Shown one piece after another: positions 26,446-34,679 of a stretch of 64,000 bases of DNA; position 1 is the first letter of the stretch; each line of letters opens with the position of its first letter. This stretch comes from Streptosporangium carneum (GTDB lineage: Bacteria > Actinomycetota > Actinomycetes > Streptosporangiales > Streptosporangiaceae). The notes beneath the pieces are model-generated. The model saw only the letters and a list, made by a program, of their open reading frames with translations. It made no database searches and was not told where the DNA came from. Where the stretch lies: positions 62,001 to 126,000 of the forward strand of contig NZ_BSEV01000023.1 in NCBI RefSeq assembly GCF_027922005.1. Reading direction: 5' to 3'. Position numbers and translations under genes: made by a program.

Positions 26446-27618
26446 GTGAGGATCCTCCACGTCAGTGACTGTTATCTGCCGCGCCTCGGCGGGATCGAGG
26501 TGCAGGTGGCCGACCTGGTCCGGATGCAGCGGGAGGCGGGTCACGAGGTCGAGGTCGCGACCGCGACGCCGGGGGAGCCCCTGGAGGGCGTGCACCGGAT
26601 CGTCGCGAGACTCCCCTTCGACCTGCCCGTTCACCCGTTCGGGGTGAGCCACCTGCTGCGGCTGGCGAAGACGCGGCGGCCCGACGTGGTGCACGTCCAC
26701 ACGGGCGCGGTCTCGCCGTTCGCCTGGATGGGCGTCCGCGCCGCGGTGCGCGCGGGCCTGCCGGTGGTGGTGACCGTGCACAGCATGTGGGACCCGGTCA
26801 CCAGGGGGGTCTACCGGGGTCTGCGGCTGCTGTTCGAGTGGCACCGCTGGGGGCTGGTCGGCACCGCGGTGAGCGAGGCGGCGGCCCTGCCGATCCGCGC
26901 CGTCGCGGGCCGGCGGGTGCCGGTCCACGTGGTCTCCAACGGCCTGGACGTCTCAGGCTGGCGTTCTTCCCTCCCCGCCCCGGTTCCCGACGGCGGCTCC
27001 GGTTCCGCCCCGGATCCGGACCACGCGCAGGACCCCGACCCGGTACGGCGGGAGCCCGGCGGGCCGGTGCACGTCGTGGCCGTGGGGCGGCTCGCGCCCC
27101 GCAAGCAGCCCGTCCGGCTGCTCAGGCTTCTCAAGGAGGCGCGCGCCCAGGTGCCGGCGGAGACGCCGATGCGGGCCACCGTCGTCGGCGACGGCCCCGC
27201 GCGCTCCCAGATGGAGCGCTATCTGAGGGCCAACGGGATGAGCGGCTGGGTCTCGCTGCCCGGCCGCTACAGCCGCGACCGGATCCGCGAGCTGCTCGCC
27301 TCCGCGGACGTCTTCGTCGCCCCCGCGCCCCGCGAGTCCTTCGGGCTGGCGGCGCTCGAGGCCAGGTCGGCGGGGGTCCCGGTGGTCGCGCGCGCCCAGA
27401 GCGGGGTGGCCGACTTCGTCCGTCCGGGCAAGGAGGGCCTGCTCGGCGAGAGCTTCGAGGGGCTGGTCGCCTCGGTCGCCAGGCTGGTCCGCGACCGCGA
27501 GCTGCGCGAGTCGATCGCGGCGCACAACCGTGAGACCGAGCCGGTGCGCAGTTCGTGGCCCGTGGTGCTCGCGGGGTTCGAGCAGTGCTACGAGGAGGCC
27601 CGCGCGATCAGGGGCTGA
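26446..27618 (+). CDS. Glycosyltransferase family 4
   Basis: 390 aa. The N-terminal Rossmann domain begins RILHVSDCYLPRLGGIEVQV; the C-terminal domain has VAVGRLAPRKQP and the E-x7-E motif (ESFGLAALE) that binds the nucleotide sugar in retaining GT4 enzymes. A 35-residue Asp/Pro/Gly-rich linker sits between the domains. The pairing with a PIG-L deacetylase recalls MshA/MshB of mycothiol synthesis, but MshA carries different N-terminal sequence, so a glycolipid pathway is also possible. GTG start. Confidence 0.9.
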   Translation: MRILHVSDCYLPRLGGIEVQVADLVRMQREAGHEVEVATATPGEPLEGVHRIVARLPFDLPVHPFGVSHLLRLAKTRRPDVVHVHTGAVSPFAWMGVRAAVRAGLPVVVTVHSMWDPVTRGVYRGLRLLFEWHRWGLVGTAVSEAAALPIRAVAGRRVPVHVVSNGLDVSGWRSSLPAPVPDGGSGSAPDPDHAQDPDPVRREPGGPVHVVAVGRLAPRKQPVRLLRLLKEARAQVPAETPMRATVVGDGPARSQMERYLRANGMSGWVSLPGRYSRDRIRELLASADVFVAPAPRESFGLAALEARSAGVPVVARAQSGVADFVRPGKEGLLGESFEGLVASVARLVRDRELRESIAAHNRETEPVRSSWPVVLAGFEQCYEEARAIRG

Positions 27619-27654
27619 ATCTGGAACGGGCCGTGGGAAGCCGGGGGAAGACAC

Positions 27655-27690
27655 CGAAAGCCCCTGCCGGGCGGACGGCAGGGGCTTTCG
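27655..27690. terminator. Strong bidirectional terminator
   Basis: CGAAAGCCCCTGCCG and its exact complement form a 15-bp stem with a 6-nt loop, 37 bp after the GT4 stop. The AAAG/CTTT ends allow use in both directions. Confidence 0.85.
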
Positions 27691-27697
27691 AGGTTCG

Positions 27698-27753
27698 CCG
27701 GCACGGTCGCCGCGCCGCACTGCCCCCCGCAGGCGGAGCGGCGACCGTGCCGG
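27698..27753. terminator. Second large inverted repeat in the same gap
   Basis: CCGGCACGGTCGCCGC at 27698 and its perfect complement at 27738-27753 form a 16-bp stem with a 24-nt loop, between the first terminator and the small secreted protein gene. Confidence 0.65.
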
Positions 27754-27757
27754 GAGT

Positions 27758-27782
27758 GTGCCCCCTCTCCCCAAGGGGGCAC
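27758..27782. terminator. Third inverted repeat, end of small secreted protein gene
   Basis: GTGCCCCCT and AGGGGGCAC form a perfect 9-bp stem with a 7-nt loop, 8 bp after the minus-strand stop at 27790. Confidence 0.65.
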
Positions 27783-27789
27783 GGGCTCA

Positions 27790-28185
27790 TCAGGAGGAGC
27801 AGGCCTTGGCGAGCTTGGCGGTGCCCTCCTGGAGGTTCTTGGTCATGTCCTGCGTGGCGGCGGCGGCTCCGGCCGGGTCCTTCGGGTCGATCTTGAGCTT
27901 CTCCCACGCGGTGGCGAGGTCGTTGATGGCGCTGGCGAGGTCGCCGTCGGTCTTGCCCGCCAGCTCCTTCAGGTCGGCCGACAGCTTCTGGCTGGCGTCG
28001 TTCATCTTTTTGATGTCGAGGCCGGCACTGCTGACAGAGGTGGTGTAGTCGGTGAAGGCCTTGGTCCACGGCGCGTCGGCGCAGAAGGCGGCGTTACCGG
28101 ACCCGCCACAGGCGGCGGTGAAGGAGAGGAGAGCGGCTCCCGCGACGGTGGCGGCGATACGACGGGAGGAGAGGACGGAGAACAT
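27790..28185 (-). CDS. Small secreted, possibly lipid-anchored protein
   Basis: 131 aa. The N-terminus has a basic start and hydrophobic core (AATVAGAALLSFTAACG) with a Cys at about residue 26 that only partly matches a lipobox. The rest is helical and charged (KKMNDASQKLSADLKELAGKT) with Cys at 35 and near the C-terminus. Family not recognised. ATG with GAAAGG about 6 bases upstream. It is divergent from the APC permease gene. Confidence 0.72.
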   Translation of the reverse strand: MFSVLSSRRIAATVAGAALLSFTAACGGSGNAAFCADAPWTKAFTDYTTSVSSAGLDIKKMNDASQKLSADLKELAGKTDGDLASAINDLATAWEKLKIDPKDPAGAAAATQDMTKNLQEGTAKLAKACSS

Positions 28186-28318
28186 TTCTGCCTTTCATTG
28201 CATCTTGTGACAGACAGAAAGGTAGTGGATCTTACTTGCGGCTCACTTTCATGATGCTTACAGCTGGGACTCGGGTGACGCAGGGTGATTCCCGTCCGGC
28301 TCTGGGTAAGAGCGCGGC

Positions 28319-29659
28319 ATGGCTGAGGCGACGATCGATCCTGCTTCCGCCCAGCACTCGCTAAAGCGGGTGATCGGGCGCAAGGTGCTGTTGCTGTTCG
28401 TGGTGGGCGACATCCTCGGCGCGGGGATATACGCCCTGGTCGGAAAGGTCGCCGGATATGTCGGCGGCGCCCTGTGGCTGCCCTTCCTGGTGGCCTTCGT
28501 GCTGGCCGCGCTGACCGCGACGGCCTACGCCGAGCTCGTCGGCAAGTACCCCCGGGCCGCCGGGGCCGCGCTGTACGCCAACAAGGCGTTCAACATCCCC
28601 TTCGTGACCTTCGTCGTGGCCTTCGCGGTGCTGATGAGCGGGATCACCTCGGCGAGCGCCGCGGCCCGCGCGTTCGGCGGCAAGTACCTCGGCGAGTTCG
28701 TCACGCTGCCGGTGGTCGTCGGCGCGTTCATCTTCCTGGGGCTGGTGACGCTGGTGAACTTCGCCGGGATCTCCGAGTCCATCAAGGTCAACGTGGTCCT
28801 GACCGTCATCGAGGCGTTCGGCCTCGTGGTCGTCATCGCGATCGGGGTCTACGCCCTGCTCTCCGGGGACGGCGAGCCCGCCCGCGCCCTGGAGTTCCAC
28901 CCGGCCAACGGCGCGTTCCTCGGCGTCCTCGGCGGCACGGCTCTCGCCTTCTACGCGCTGCTCGGCTTCGAGGACTCCGTCAACCTCGCCGAGGAGTCGA
29001 AGAACCCGCAGCGTGACTATCCCCGGGCGCTCTTCGGCGGCCTGGCCGTGGCCGCCCTGATCTATCTCGCGGTCGCCTTCACCGCGACCACGCTGGTGGA
29101 CACGCGAACGCTGATGGATTCGAGCGGTCCCCTGCTGGAGGTCGTCAAGGTGGCGGGCCTGGCGTTCCCGCCCAAGCTGTTCGCGCTCATCGCGCTGCTC
29201 GCGGTCGGCAACACCGCGCTGATCAACATGCTCATGGCCTCCCGTCTGGTGTACGGCATGGCGCGCGAGGGCATCGTGCCGAAGGTCTTCGCCTCGGTCC
29301 ACTCGACCAGGGCGACCCCGTGGGCGGCCATCCTGTTCACCACGGCGATCGCGGTGGTGCTGGTCGCGACCGGCGACGTGGGCGGCCTGGCCGACACGAC
29401 GGTGCTGCTTCTGCTGCTGGTGTTCGCGCTCGTCAACGTGTCCGTCCTCGTTCTGCGCAGGGACCCCGTCGACCACGACCACTACCGGGCGCCGAGCTGG
29501 ATGCCCGCGCTCGGCGCGGTGGTCTGCCTCGTCCTGGCGCTGCCCGTCACCGGGCGCGGCGCCGACGTCTACGTCCGCGCGGGCGTTCTGCTCGCGGTCG
29601 GGGTGGTCCTGTGGTTCGTCAACAGGCTGTTCCTGTCAGAACGGAAGCGCTCGTCCTGA
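28319..29659 (+). CDS. APC family amino acid permease
   Basis: 446 aa, about 12 helices. GDILGAGIYALVGKVAG is the TM1 unwound segment and AFYALLGFEDSVNLAEESKNPQRDYPRAL is the conserved intracellular loop of APC transporters. It resembles the basic/neutral amino acid permease branch (YhdG/CAT-like). Substrate not determinable. ATG 28319. Confidence 0.9.
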   Translation: MAEATIDPASAQHSLKRVIGRKVLLLFVVGDILGAGIYALVGKVAGYVGGALWLPFLVAFVLAALTATAYAELVGKYPRAAGAALYANKAFNIPFVTFVVAFAVLMSGITSASAAARAFGGKYLGEFVTLPVVVGAFIFLGLVTLVNFAGISESIKVNVVLTVIEAFGLVVVIAIGVYALLSGDGEPARALEFHPANGAFLGVLGGTALAFYALLGFEDSVNLAEESKNPQRDYPRALFGGLAVAALIYLAVAFTATTLVDTRTLMDSSGPLLEVVKVAGLAFPPKLFALIALLAVGNTALINMLMASRLVYGMAREGIVPKVFASVHSTRATPWAAILFTTAIAVVLVATGDVGGLADTTVLLLLLVFALVNVSVLVLRRDPVDHDHYRAPSWMPALGAVVCLVLALPVTGRGADVYVRAGVLLAVGVVLWFVNRLFLSERKRSS

Positions 29660-29948
29660 GGGCGTGCGCAGGTCGAGAGAGGCGGGCCGACGCGGCGGAC
29701 GAGGCTTATGGGTAATTTTGACACGTTTCATGTCACACTCCCCCTTTATTGGAGTTTGGGAGAGACTACGGCAGTCGACCGACAGTTTGGGCCGTTTTGT
29801 GGTGATCGCATTGGCTTCGGCGGGTCTCCGAGGGGAAGGCGAGGCCCTCTCCTGGCCGTGGACGGACCGTGAACGCCGACGTGACAGGGGATCCGCGCCG
29901 GACGGGCGGAAGCGGAGGAACGGAGAACTCTTCGGGTAAAACCTGAAA
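29660..29948. other. 289-bp gap between convergent genes
   Basis: I see no gene. The left part is relatively AT-rich and holds two weak 5-bp stems (TGACA...TGTCA at about 29719, CTCCC...GGGAG at about 29746) that could act as a terminator for the permease gene. Confidence 0.4.
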
Positions 29949-31187
29949 TCAGCGGCGGAGCACGAAGTCGTCCTCGTCGTCCCCCACGCCGACCGAGCCG
30001 ACCGCCCACAGCGCGGCGGTGCCCGGCACCCGGGCGACGCCCGTCCGGCGGACGTCGTCGGTCTCCTCGTACTGCTGGTCCTCCCGATGGGCCCGGAACA
30101 GCGGGCCGTACTCCTTCGACCACGTCGTGCCGTCGAAGTGGAGGAAGAGCGCCTGTCCGGCGTGGTCGGCGTCGACTCCGCTGATCCACAGGTCGCCGGG
30201 GCCGAAGGCGGTGACGCCGTGCAGGGACCCGCGGGGAACCGGCACCTCGACCCGCTTCCACCGTGCGCCGTCCCAGTGCAGGACCAGCGGCCGCGCGTTC
30301 GGGTCCCCCGGCCCGTCCGGCCCCGTCGAGACCTCCCCGACCGTCCACACGTCGGACGGCGAGACCTGCCAGACCCGCCGCAGCGTGCCCCCGGGGATCG
30401 CGGGCGGCCTCATGCGCTCCCAGGAGCCGGAGCGGCCGTGCCAGACCAGCGGCGTGCGCTCCTGGCTCGACCCGACCGCCCAGACATGTCCCTCCTTGGC
30501 GGTGACCGCGGCGAAGGTCCCGCCGCCGCCCGCGTTGTCCAGCACGTCGGCGAACTCCCCGTCCCGCCACTCCACCAGGACGGCGCCCGACGGGGTGTTC
30601 GCGGTGAACCACGCGCCGCCGCCGCTGACGGCGACGTCCGTCATCAGGTGGCCCTCCGCCACCCCGAACGGGCGATGCCGCGTCCAGCGCCGCCCGTCCC
30701 AGTGCGCGGCGAAGGCGTTCTCGCCGTTGCCCACGACCCAGACGTCGGCGGGGCCGCCCGCGCTGACGCCCACCAGGTGGTAGACGTCGCGGTCGGTGAA
30801 CGCCGGAACCTCGCGCCACCGGACGCCGTCCCACCGCACGACGGCGGGAGCCCCCTCCCGGTCCTCCGCGCCGCCCTGAAATCCGACGGCCCAGGCGTCG
30901 CGGGGCCCGGTCACCGCCACGTCGAGCAGCGCCGAACTCCCCGACAGGCGGGCGGGATCGACGACCTTCCACGCGGCCGAGGCGGGGACCTCCCCGGTGG
31001 CCCCGGGGCTCAGCGCCGGGCTCCACGGCTCCGCACGGCCCGGCGTCGGGTCCGGCCGCGTCACGGACGGGGACGCGGGCGCGGAGGAGAACGCGGACGG
31101 TGAGGGCGTCGCCGCACGGCCGCCGCCGCACGCGGCCACCAGAGACACCCCGACGAGCGCGAACGCGGCAGACCGCAGGCTTCCCAT
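29949..31187 (-). CDS. Beta-propeller-like lipoprotein
   Basis: 412 aa. Signal peptide with lipobox LVAAC, then a Pro/Ser-rich spacer and about six repeats of a pattern like DAWAVG...W-D-G-x-x-W (ARDPxx: VVRWDGVRWREV, AAHWDGRRWTRH, VLHWDGARWKRV, FLHFDGTTWSKE). This suggests a six- or seven-bladed propeller exposed on the cell surface. Function unknown. ATG 31187 is preferred because GGAAGGA lies about 8 bases upstream; GTG at 31208 is seven codons earlier. Confidence 0.78.
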   Translation of the reverse strand: MGSLRSAAFALVGVSLVAACGGGRAATPSPSAFSSAPASPSVTRPDPTPGRAEPWSPALSPGATGEVPASAAWKVVDPARLSGSSALLDVAVTGPRDAWAVGFQGGAEDREGAPAVVRWDGVRWREVPAFTDRDVYHLVGVSAGGPADVWVVGNGENAFAAHWDGRRWTRHRPFGVAEGHLMTDVAVSGGGAWFTANTPSGAVLVEWRDGEFADVLDNAGGGGTFAAVTAKEGHVWAVGSSQERTPLVWHGRSGSWERMRPPAIPGGTLRRVWQVSPSDVWTVGEVSTGPDGPGDPNARPLVLHWDGARWKRVEVPVPRGSLHGVTAFGPGDLWISGVDADHAGQALFLHFDGTTWSKEYGPLFRAHREDQQYEETDDVRRTGVARVPGTAALWAVGSVGVGDDEDDFVLRR

Positions 31188-31555
31188 CCCGACATCCTTC
31201 CAGGACACACGTCTTTCCAGGAGACACGTCGACGCTCATCCGGAATAGTCCCGTCCTCCGTGGGCACCTGAGAAGACGAGGGGCCGCGGGGCGCCGGTTC
31301 CTTGATCGACGTAGGTGTCTCGGTCATCATGGGCGATGACCGGACCGTCCTGGAACGGGGGAGACGTTGGGCACACCTGACACAGCCGGAGGGGCGATCC
31401 ACACGCTCCTCGCCGCCTGATCTCCGGGGTGGGGGCGCGTCGCGCGAGGCGGGCGGCGTTCCGCCCGACCTACCCGGGCTCCCGGGCCAGCAGAATGACT
31501 CGTCCCGTATGAGACAGTTACACGGCTGGGAGAGGTTTGGTATAGAAGGTTGATC
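31188..31555. other. 368-bp divergent intergenic region
   Basis: No convincing gene is present. It must hold the promoters of the propeller lipoprotein (minus) and the STAS protein (plus). A promoter-like pair next to the STAS gene is listed separately. Confidence 0.6.
31518..31546 (+). promoter_or_regulatory. Possible promoter of the STAS gene (leaderless?)
   Basis: TTACAC at 31518 and TATAGA at 31541 are spaced by 17 bp. Transcription would begin around 31553, three bases before the ATG at 31556, giving a leaderless mRNA; yet AGAAGG in front of the ATG looks like a ribosome binding site. One of the two readings must be wrong. Confidence 0.35.
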
Positions 31556-31921
31556 ATGTTCGTGGGAAAAGAGCCGGAGTCGAGTTTCACCGCCACGTCC
31601 GGCCTGCACGGCACGACACTTGTGGTGAGCGCGAGCGGAGAGCTGGATCACTACCACACGCCGGTGCTGCGGGCCGAGATCGGCAGGGCCTGGGAGCTCC
31701 TGCAGTCGCCGACCCTCATCCTCGACCTGTCGGCTCTCACCTTCTGCGACTCCTCCGGCATAGGCGAACTGCTCCAGGCCCGGCACCAGGGCCAGGTGGC
31801 GGGAGTCCGCCTCATCCTCACCGGCGTCCAGGGAAACCTGGCACGCAGGCTCAACCTCGCAGGCCTGACCCAGGTGTTCGAGGTCTTCCCCTCCGTGGCC
31901 GACGCCCTCGAAGCGGCCTAG
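31556..31921 (+). CDS. STAS domain anti-sigma factor antagonist
   Basis: 121 aa, a single STAS domain. LVVSASGELDHYHTPVLRAEI and LILDLSALTFCDSSGIGELLQA are canonical; Ser66/Ser67 in CDSSG is the expected phosphorylation site for a partner anti-sigma kinase of the SpoIIAB/RsbW type. No such kinase gene is adjacent, so the partner is elsewhere. ATG 31556 chosen over TTG 31550. Confidence 0.9.
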   Translation: MFVGKEPESSFTATSGLHGTTLVVSASGELDHYHTPVLRAEIGRAWELLQSPTLILDLSALTFCDSSGIGELLQARHQGQVAGVRLILTGVQGNLARRLNLAGLTQVFEVFPSVADALEAA

Positions 31922-32028
31922 CCTCCCCACACGCGTCCCGGCAGGGGTCCGCCCGCGCTCGCCGCTGACCTGATCCGTCCGGTGCGGTGCCCGTACGGCC
32001 CTGCTGAAGCGGGACGGCGAGTTGTAGC

Positions 32029-33012
32029 GTGAGCGCCGTGGCCGATCACAGGGCCGGGAGCACCGGCAGAGTCGTGGTGCTGGTCCTGCCGGAGGTGAAT
32101 CTGCTGGACCTGGCGGGTCCGGTGCAGGTGTTCGACGCCGCGACCCACCTCGGCGGCGGATACCATGTGGAGCACGTCGCGGACGACGACCAGGTGACCA
32201 CCGCCCACGGGGTGCGCCTCGCGGGTCTCGGACCGCTGCCGGAGGTCGGAGCCGGAGACCTGGTGCTGGTGCCGGGGCCGCGGCTGAGGACGGCCCCGCG
32301 GGACGGGGCGTACGTGTCCGGCTCCGTGGTCGGCTGGCTGCGCGCGGCACTGCGCGCGGGGGCGCGTCTCGCGTCGGTGTGCACGGGCGCGGTCGCGCTC
32401 GGAGAGGCGGGCCTGCTGGACGGCCGTCGCTGCACCACGCACTGGTCGCTGATCGAGGCGATGCGCGCCAGATATCCGGCGGCCAAGGTGCAGGACGCGG
32501 TGCTCTACGTCCACGACGGCCAGATCAGCACCAGCGCGGGCGTCTCGGCGGGCATCGACCTCGCGCTGTCGCTGGTCGAACGGGACCACGGCCCGGCGCT
32601 GACCGCGGCCGTCGCCCGCGAGCTGGTGGTCTACCTTCGCAGGGACGGCTCGGGCGAGCAGATCAGCCAGTTCCTGAGGCACAGGACGCACCTGGACTCG
32701 GCCGTGCACCGGGTGCAGGACCATCTCGCGGAGAACGTCGACGCCGCGCACACCCTGACCGAGCTGGCCGAGGTGGCGAACCTGTCGCCGAGAGGACTCA
32801 GCAGGGCCTTCACCGCGGCCACCGGGATCACGCCGCTGGAGTACCGGCAGCGGCTGCGTCTGGAACGCGCGGTCTCCCTGCTGCGCGGGACCAGCCTGCC
32901 GATCGACGCGGTGGCCGCCCGGTGCGGCTTCCGCGAGGAACGGCACTTCCGCCGCCTGTTCAAGGCCAGGTACGGCATGCCCCCCTCCGCCTTCCGGCAC
33001 GACACGGCCTGA
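32029..33012 (+). CDS. GlxA family regulator (DJ-1/PfpI + AraC HTH)
   Basis: 327 aa. Residues about 14-190 are a DJ-1/PfpI amidase-like domain with the nucleophile-elbow Cys in SVCTGA and the following TTHW and YVHDGQISTSAGVSAG. Residues about 225-325 carry the two helix-turn-helix motifs of AraC (LTELAEVANLSPRGLSRAF; LPIDAVAARCGFREERHFRRLF). Such proteins are transcription regulators that may sense small metabolites. GTG 32029, or GTG 32038; ribosome binding site weak. The next gene codes a membrane protein with a related DJ-1 domain. Confidence 0.92.
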   Translation: MSAVADHRAGSTGRVVVLVLPEVNLLDLAGPVQVFDAATHLGGGYHVEHVADDDQVTTAHGVRLAGLGPLPEVGAGDLVLVPGPRLRTAPRDGAYVSGSVVGWLRAALRAGARLASVCTGAVALGEAGLLDGRRCTTHWSLIEAMRARYPAAKVQDAVLYVHDGQISTSAGVSAGIDLALSLVERDHGPALTAAVARELVVYLRRDGSGEQISQFLRHRTHLDSAVHRVQDHLAENVDAAHTLTELAEVANLSPRGLSRAFTAATGITPLEYRQRLRLERAVSLLRGTSLPIDAVAARCGFREERHFRRLFKARYGMPPSAFRHDTA

Positions 33013-33052
33013 CCGCCCCGGCGAGGCGTCTCCTCCGCACGGTCCACCGTCC

Positions 33053-33120
33053 CCGATCTCGGCCGGCCGGTTCCCCCTCACCGATCTCGGCCGACCGGTT
33101 CCCCTCACCGATCCTCACCG
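33053..33120. repeat. 27/28-bp tandem repeat between the two DJ-1 genes
   Basis: Two near-identical units beginning CCGATCTCGGCCG (33053 and 33081), followed by a partial third copy (CCGATCCTCACCG), fill the gap between the GlxA-like gene and the membrane DJ-1 gene. Confidence 0.8.
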
Positions 33121-33135
33121 TTCAGGAGTCGCAGC

Positions 33136-34605
33136 ATGCAGCCCAGAAGCAGACGCCTTCCCAGGATCCTCCTCGCCGTCACGCTCTGGGCCGCCCTCGT
33201 GGCGGGAACCTGCGTGGCCGGGGTGGCCGTGTCCATGCGGGACAGCTACCCGGGTCCTGCGCGAGCGGCGCCGTCCCAGGGGTGGCCGGTCGCCCGCGAG
33301 GCGGGGAAGGGGCGGATCGAGGTCGCGGTCGTGGTCGGGGCGAGCGGGTCGGTCACCACCGACGTGCTCGGCCCCTACGAGGTCTTCGCCCGTTCCAGCC
33401 GGTTCTTCGTCTACACGGTGTCCGCGCGCAGGCAGCCGGTTCCGCTCTCCGGCGGTCTGCGCGTGCTGCCGGACCGGACACCGGACGAGGTGGTGGGGGA
33501 GCGGGCCCCCGACGTGGTCGTGGTCCCGGCGGTCGTCGACCCGGAAGGGGAGAGGGAAGCGCCGCTGCGCTCCTGGATCAGCCGCCAGGCCGCCGGAGGG
33601 GCCAGGATCCTGGGCGTCTGCGCGGGTTCCCGGCTGGTGGCGGCCAGCGGCCTGCTCAGGGGGCGCGCCGCGACCTCGCACTGGGGGGTCGTCGGATCCC
33701 TCCGGCGGGACTACCCGGACACGCGCTGGGTGCGCGGTCTGCGCTACGTCGAGGACGGCCCGATCGTCACGACGGCGGGCGTGACCTCCGGCATGGTCGG
33801 CGCCCTGCGGCTGGTCGAAGAGCTGGCGGGGGCGGCGGAGGCCAGGCGCGTCGGCGGAGAACTCGGTTATCCCGGCTGGTCGCTCGACGCCTCCGCCGCC
33901 ATCCCCGCCCAGGAGGCGGCCCCCGAGGACCTGCCGTACGCGCTCAACGCCGCGTTCCCCTGGTTCGCGTCCGTCGTCGGCGTCGGGTTGAACCCGGGCG
34001 TGGGCGAGATCGACGTCGCCGCGGCGTTCGAGGTCTACGCGGGCGGCTCGTTCGCGGCCCGCGCGGTCGCACTCGCGGGCGCGTCAACGGGATCCGGCGC
34101 GGGCACTCCCGCGGACGCTCCGGCGGGAGCGACCGCGGGCGCGTCGGCGGGATCCGGCGCGGACACCGCTGGAGGCACCGCTGGGGGCGCCGCCGTGGTC
34201 ACCACCCGGCACGGCGTGGTCCTCGTGGCCGAACCGGCCGACAGCGCCGCCGGGGACGTGGGGCGGCTGGTCGTCCCCGGTGTCGCCGACGCCCGTGAGG
34301 TCGACCCTCGGCTCGCCCGCTGGGCGGGCGGACGCGGTCTGACCGTCGAGTTGCCGCACGCCGGACGCGGCGGCGGCGAGTCCGGTTTCGACCCTGTGCT
34401 GCGCGATCTCGCCGCCCACACCGATCTGGCCACGGCCCGTGCCACCGCGAAGTACAACGAGTATCCCGTCGAGCACCTCACGCTGACCGGTCCCGCCTGG
34501 TCGTGGCGGCCGACCCTGCAGCTCCTCCTGACCGCCGTGGCCGCCGCGCTTCTCGCCGGCGCGGCCGTCCGGCCGATGCGCCGCAGGGGCGTTTCCGCCA
34601 GGTGA
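33136..34605 (+). CDS. Membrane-anchored DJ-1/PfpI domain protein
   Basis: 489 aa. An N-terminal membrane segment (LLAVTLWAALVAGTCVAGVAV) and a C-terminal one (LQLLLTAVAAALLAGAAV) bracket an extracytoplasmic region. Residues about 57-245 form a DJ-1/PfpI domain with the elbow Cys in LGVCAGS and TSHWGVVGSLRRDYP...TTAGVTSGM, clearly related to the sensor domain of the GlxA-like regulator just upstream. A second region (about 290-450) resembles another, degenerate DJ-1-like domain split by a Gly/Ala/Thr/Ser-rich linker (about 315-355). ATG 33136 with CAGGAG 9 bases upstream. Function unknown. Confidence 0.8.
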   Translation: MQPRSRRLPRILLAVTLWAALVAGTCVAGVAVSMRDSYPGPARAAPSQGWPVAREAGKGRIEVAVVVGASGSVTTDVLGPYEVFARSSRFFVYTVSARRQPVPLSGGLRVLPDRTPDEVVGERAPDVVVVPAVVDPEGEREAPLRSWISRQAAGGARILGVCAGSRLVAASGLLRGRAATSHWGVVGSLRRDYPDTRWVRGLRYVEDGPIVTTAGVTSGMVGALRLVEELAGAAEARRVGGELGYPGWSLDASAAIPAQEAAPEDLPYALNAAFPWFASVVGVGLNPGVGEIDVAAAFEVYAGGSFAARAVALAGASTGSGAGTPADAPAGATAGASAGSGADTAGGTAGGAAVVTTRHGVVLVAEPADSAAGDVGRLVVPGVADAREVDPRLARWAGGRGLTVELPHAGRGGGESGFDPVLRDLAAHTDLATARATAKYNEYPVEHLTLTGPAWSWRPTLQLLLTAVAAALLAGAAVRPMRRRGVSAR

Positions 34606-34679
34606 CGCCTCCGTCCCGCCGGGTGGCGTTCCCGGTCGGCGACGCCCTTGACCGTGGCGTCGGCCGGCCAGGGGCGTCG

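Noticed and set aside
31302-31553. An 83-codon frame upstream of the STAS gene
   Set aside because: No family match and unlikely composition; it would read into the STAS start.
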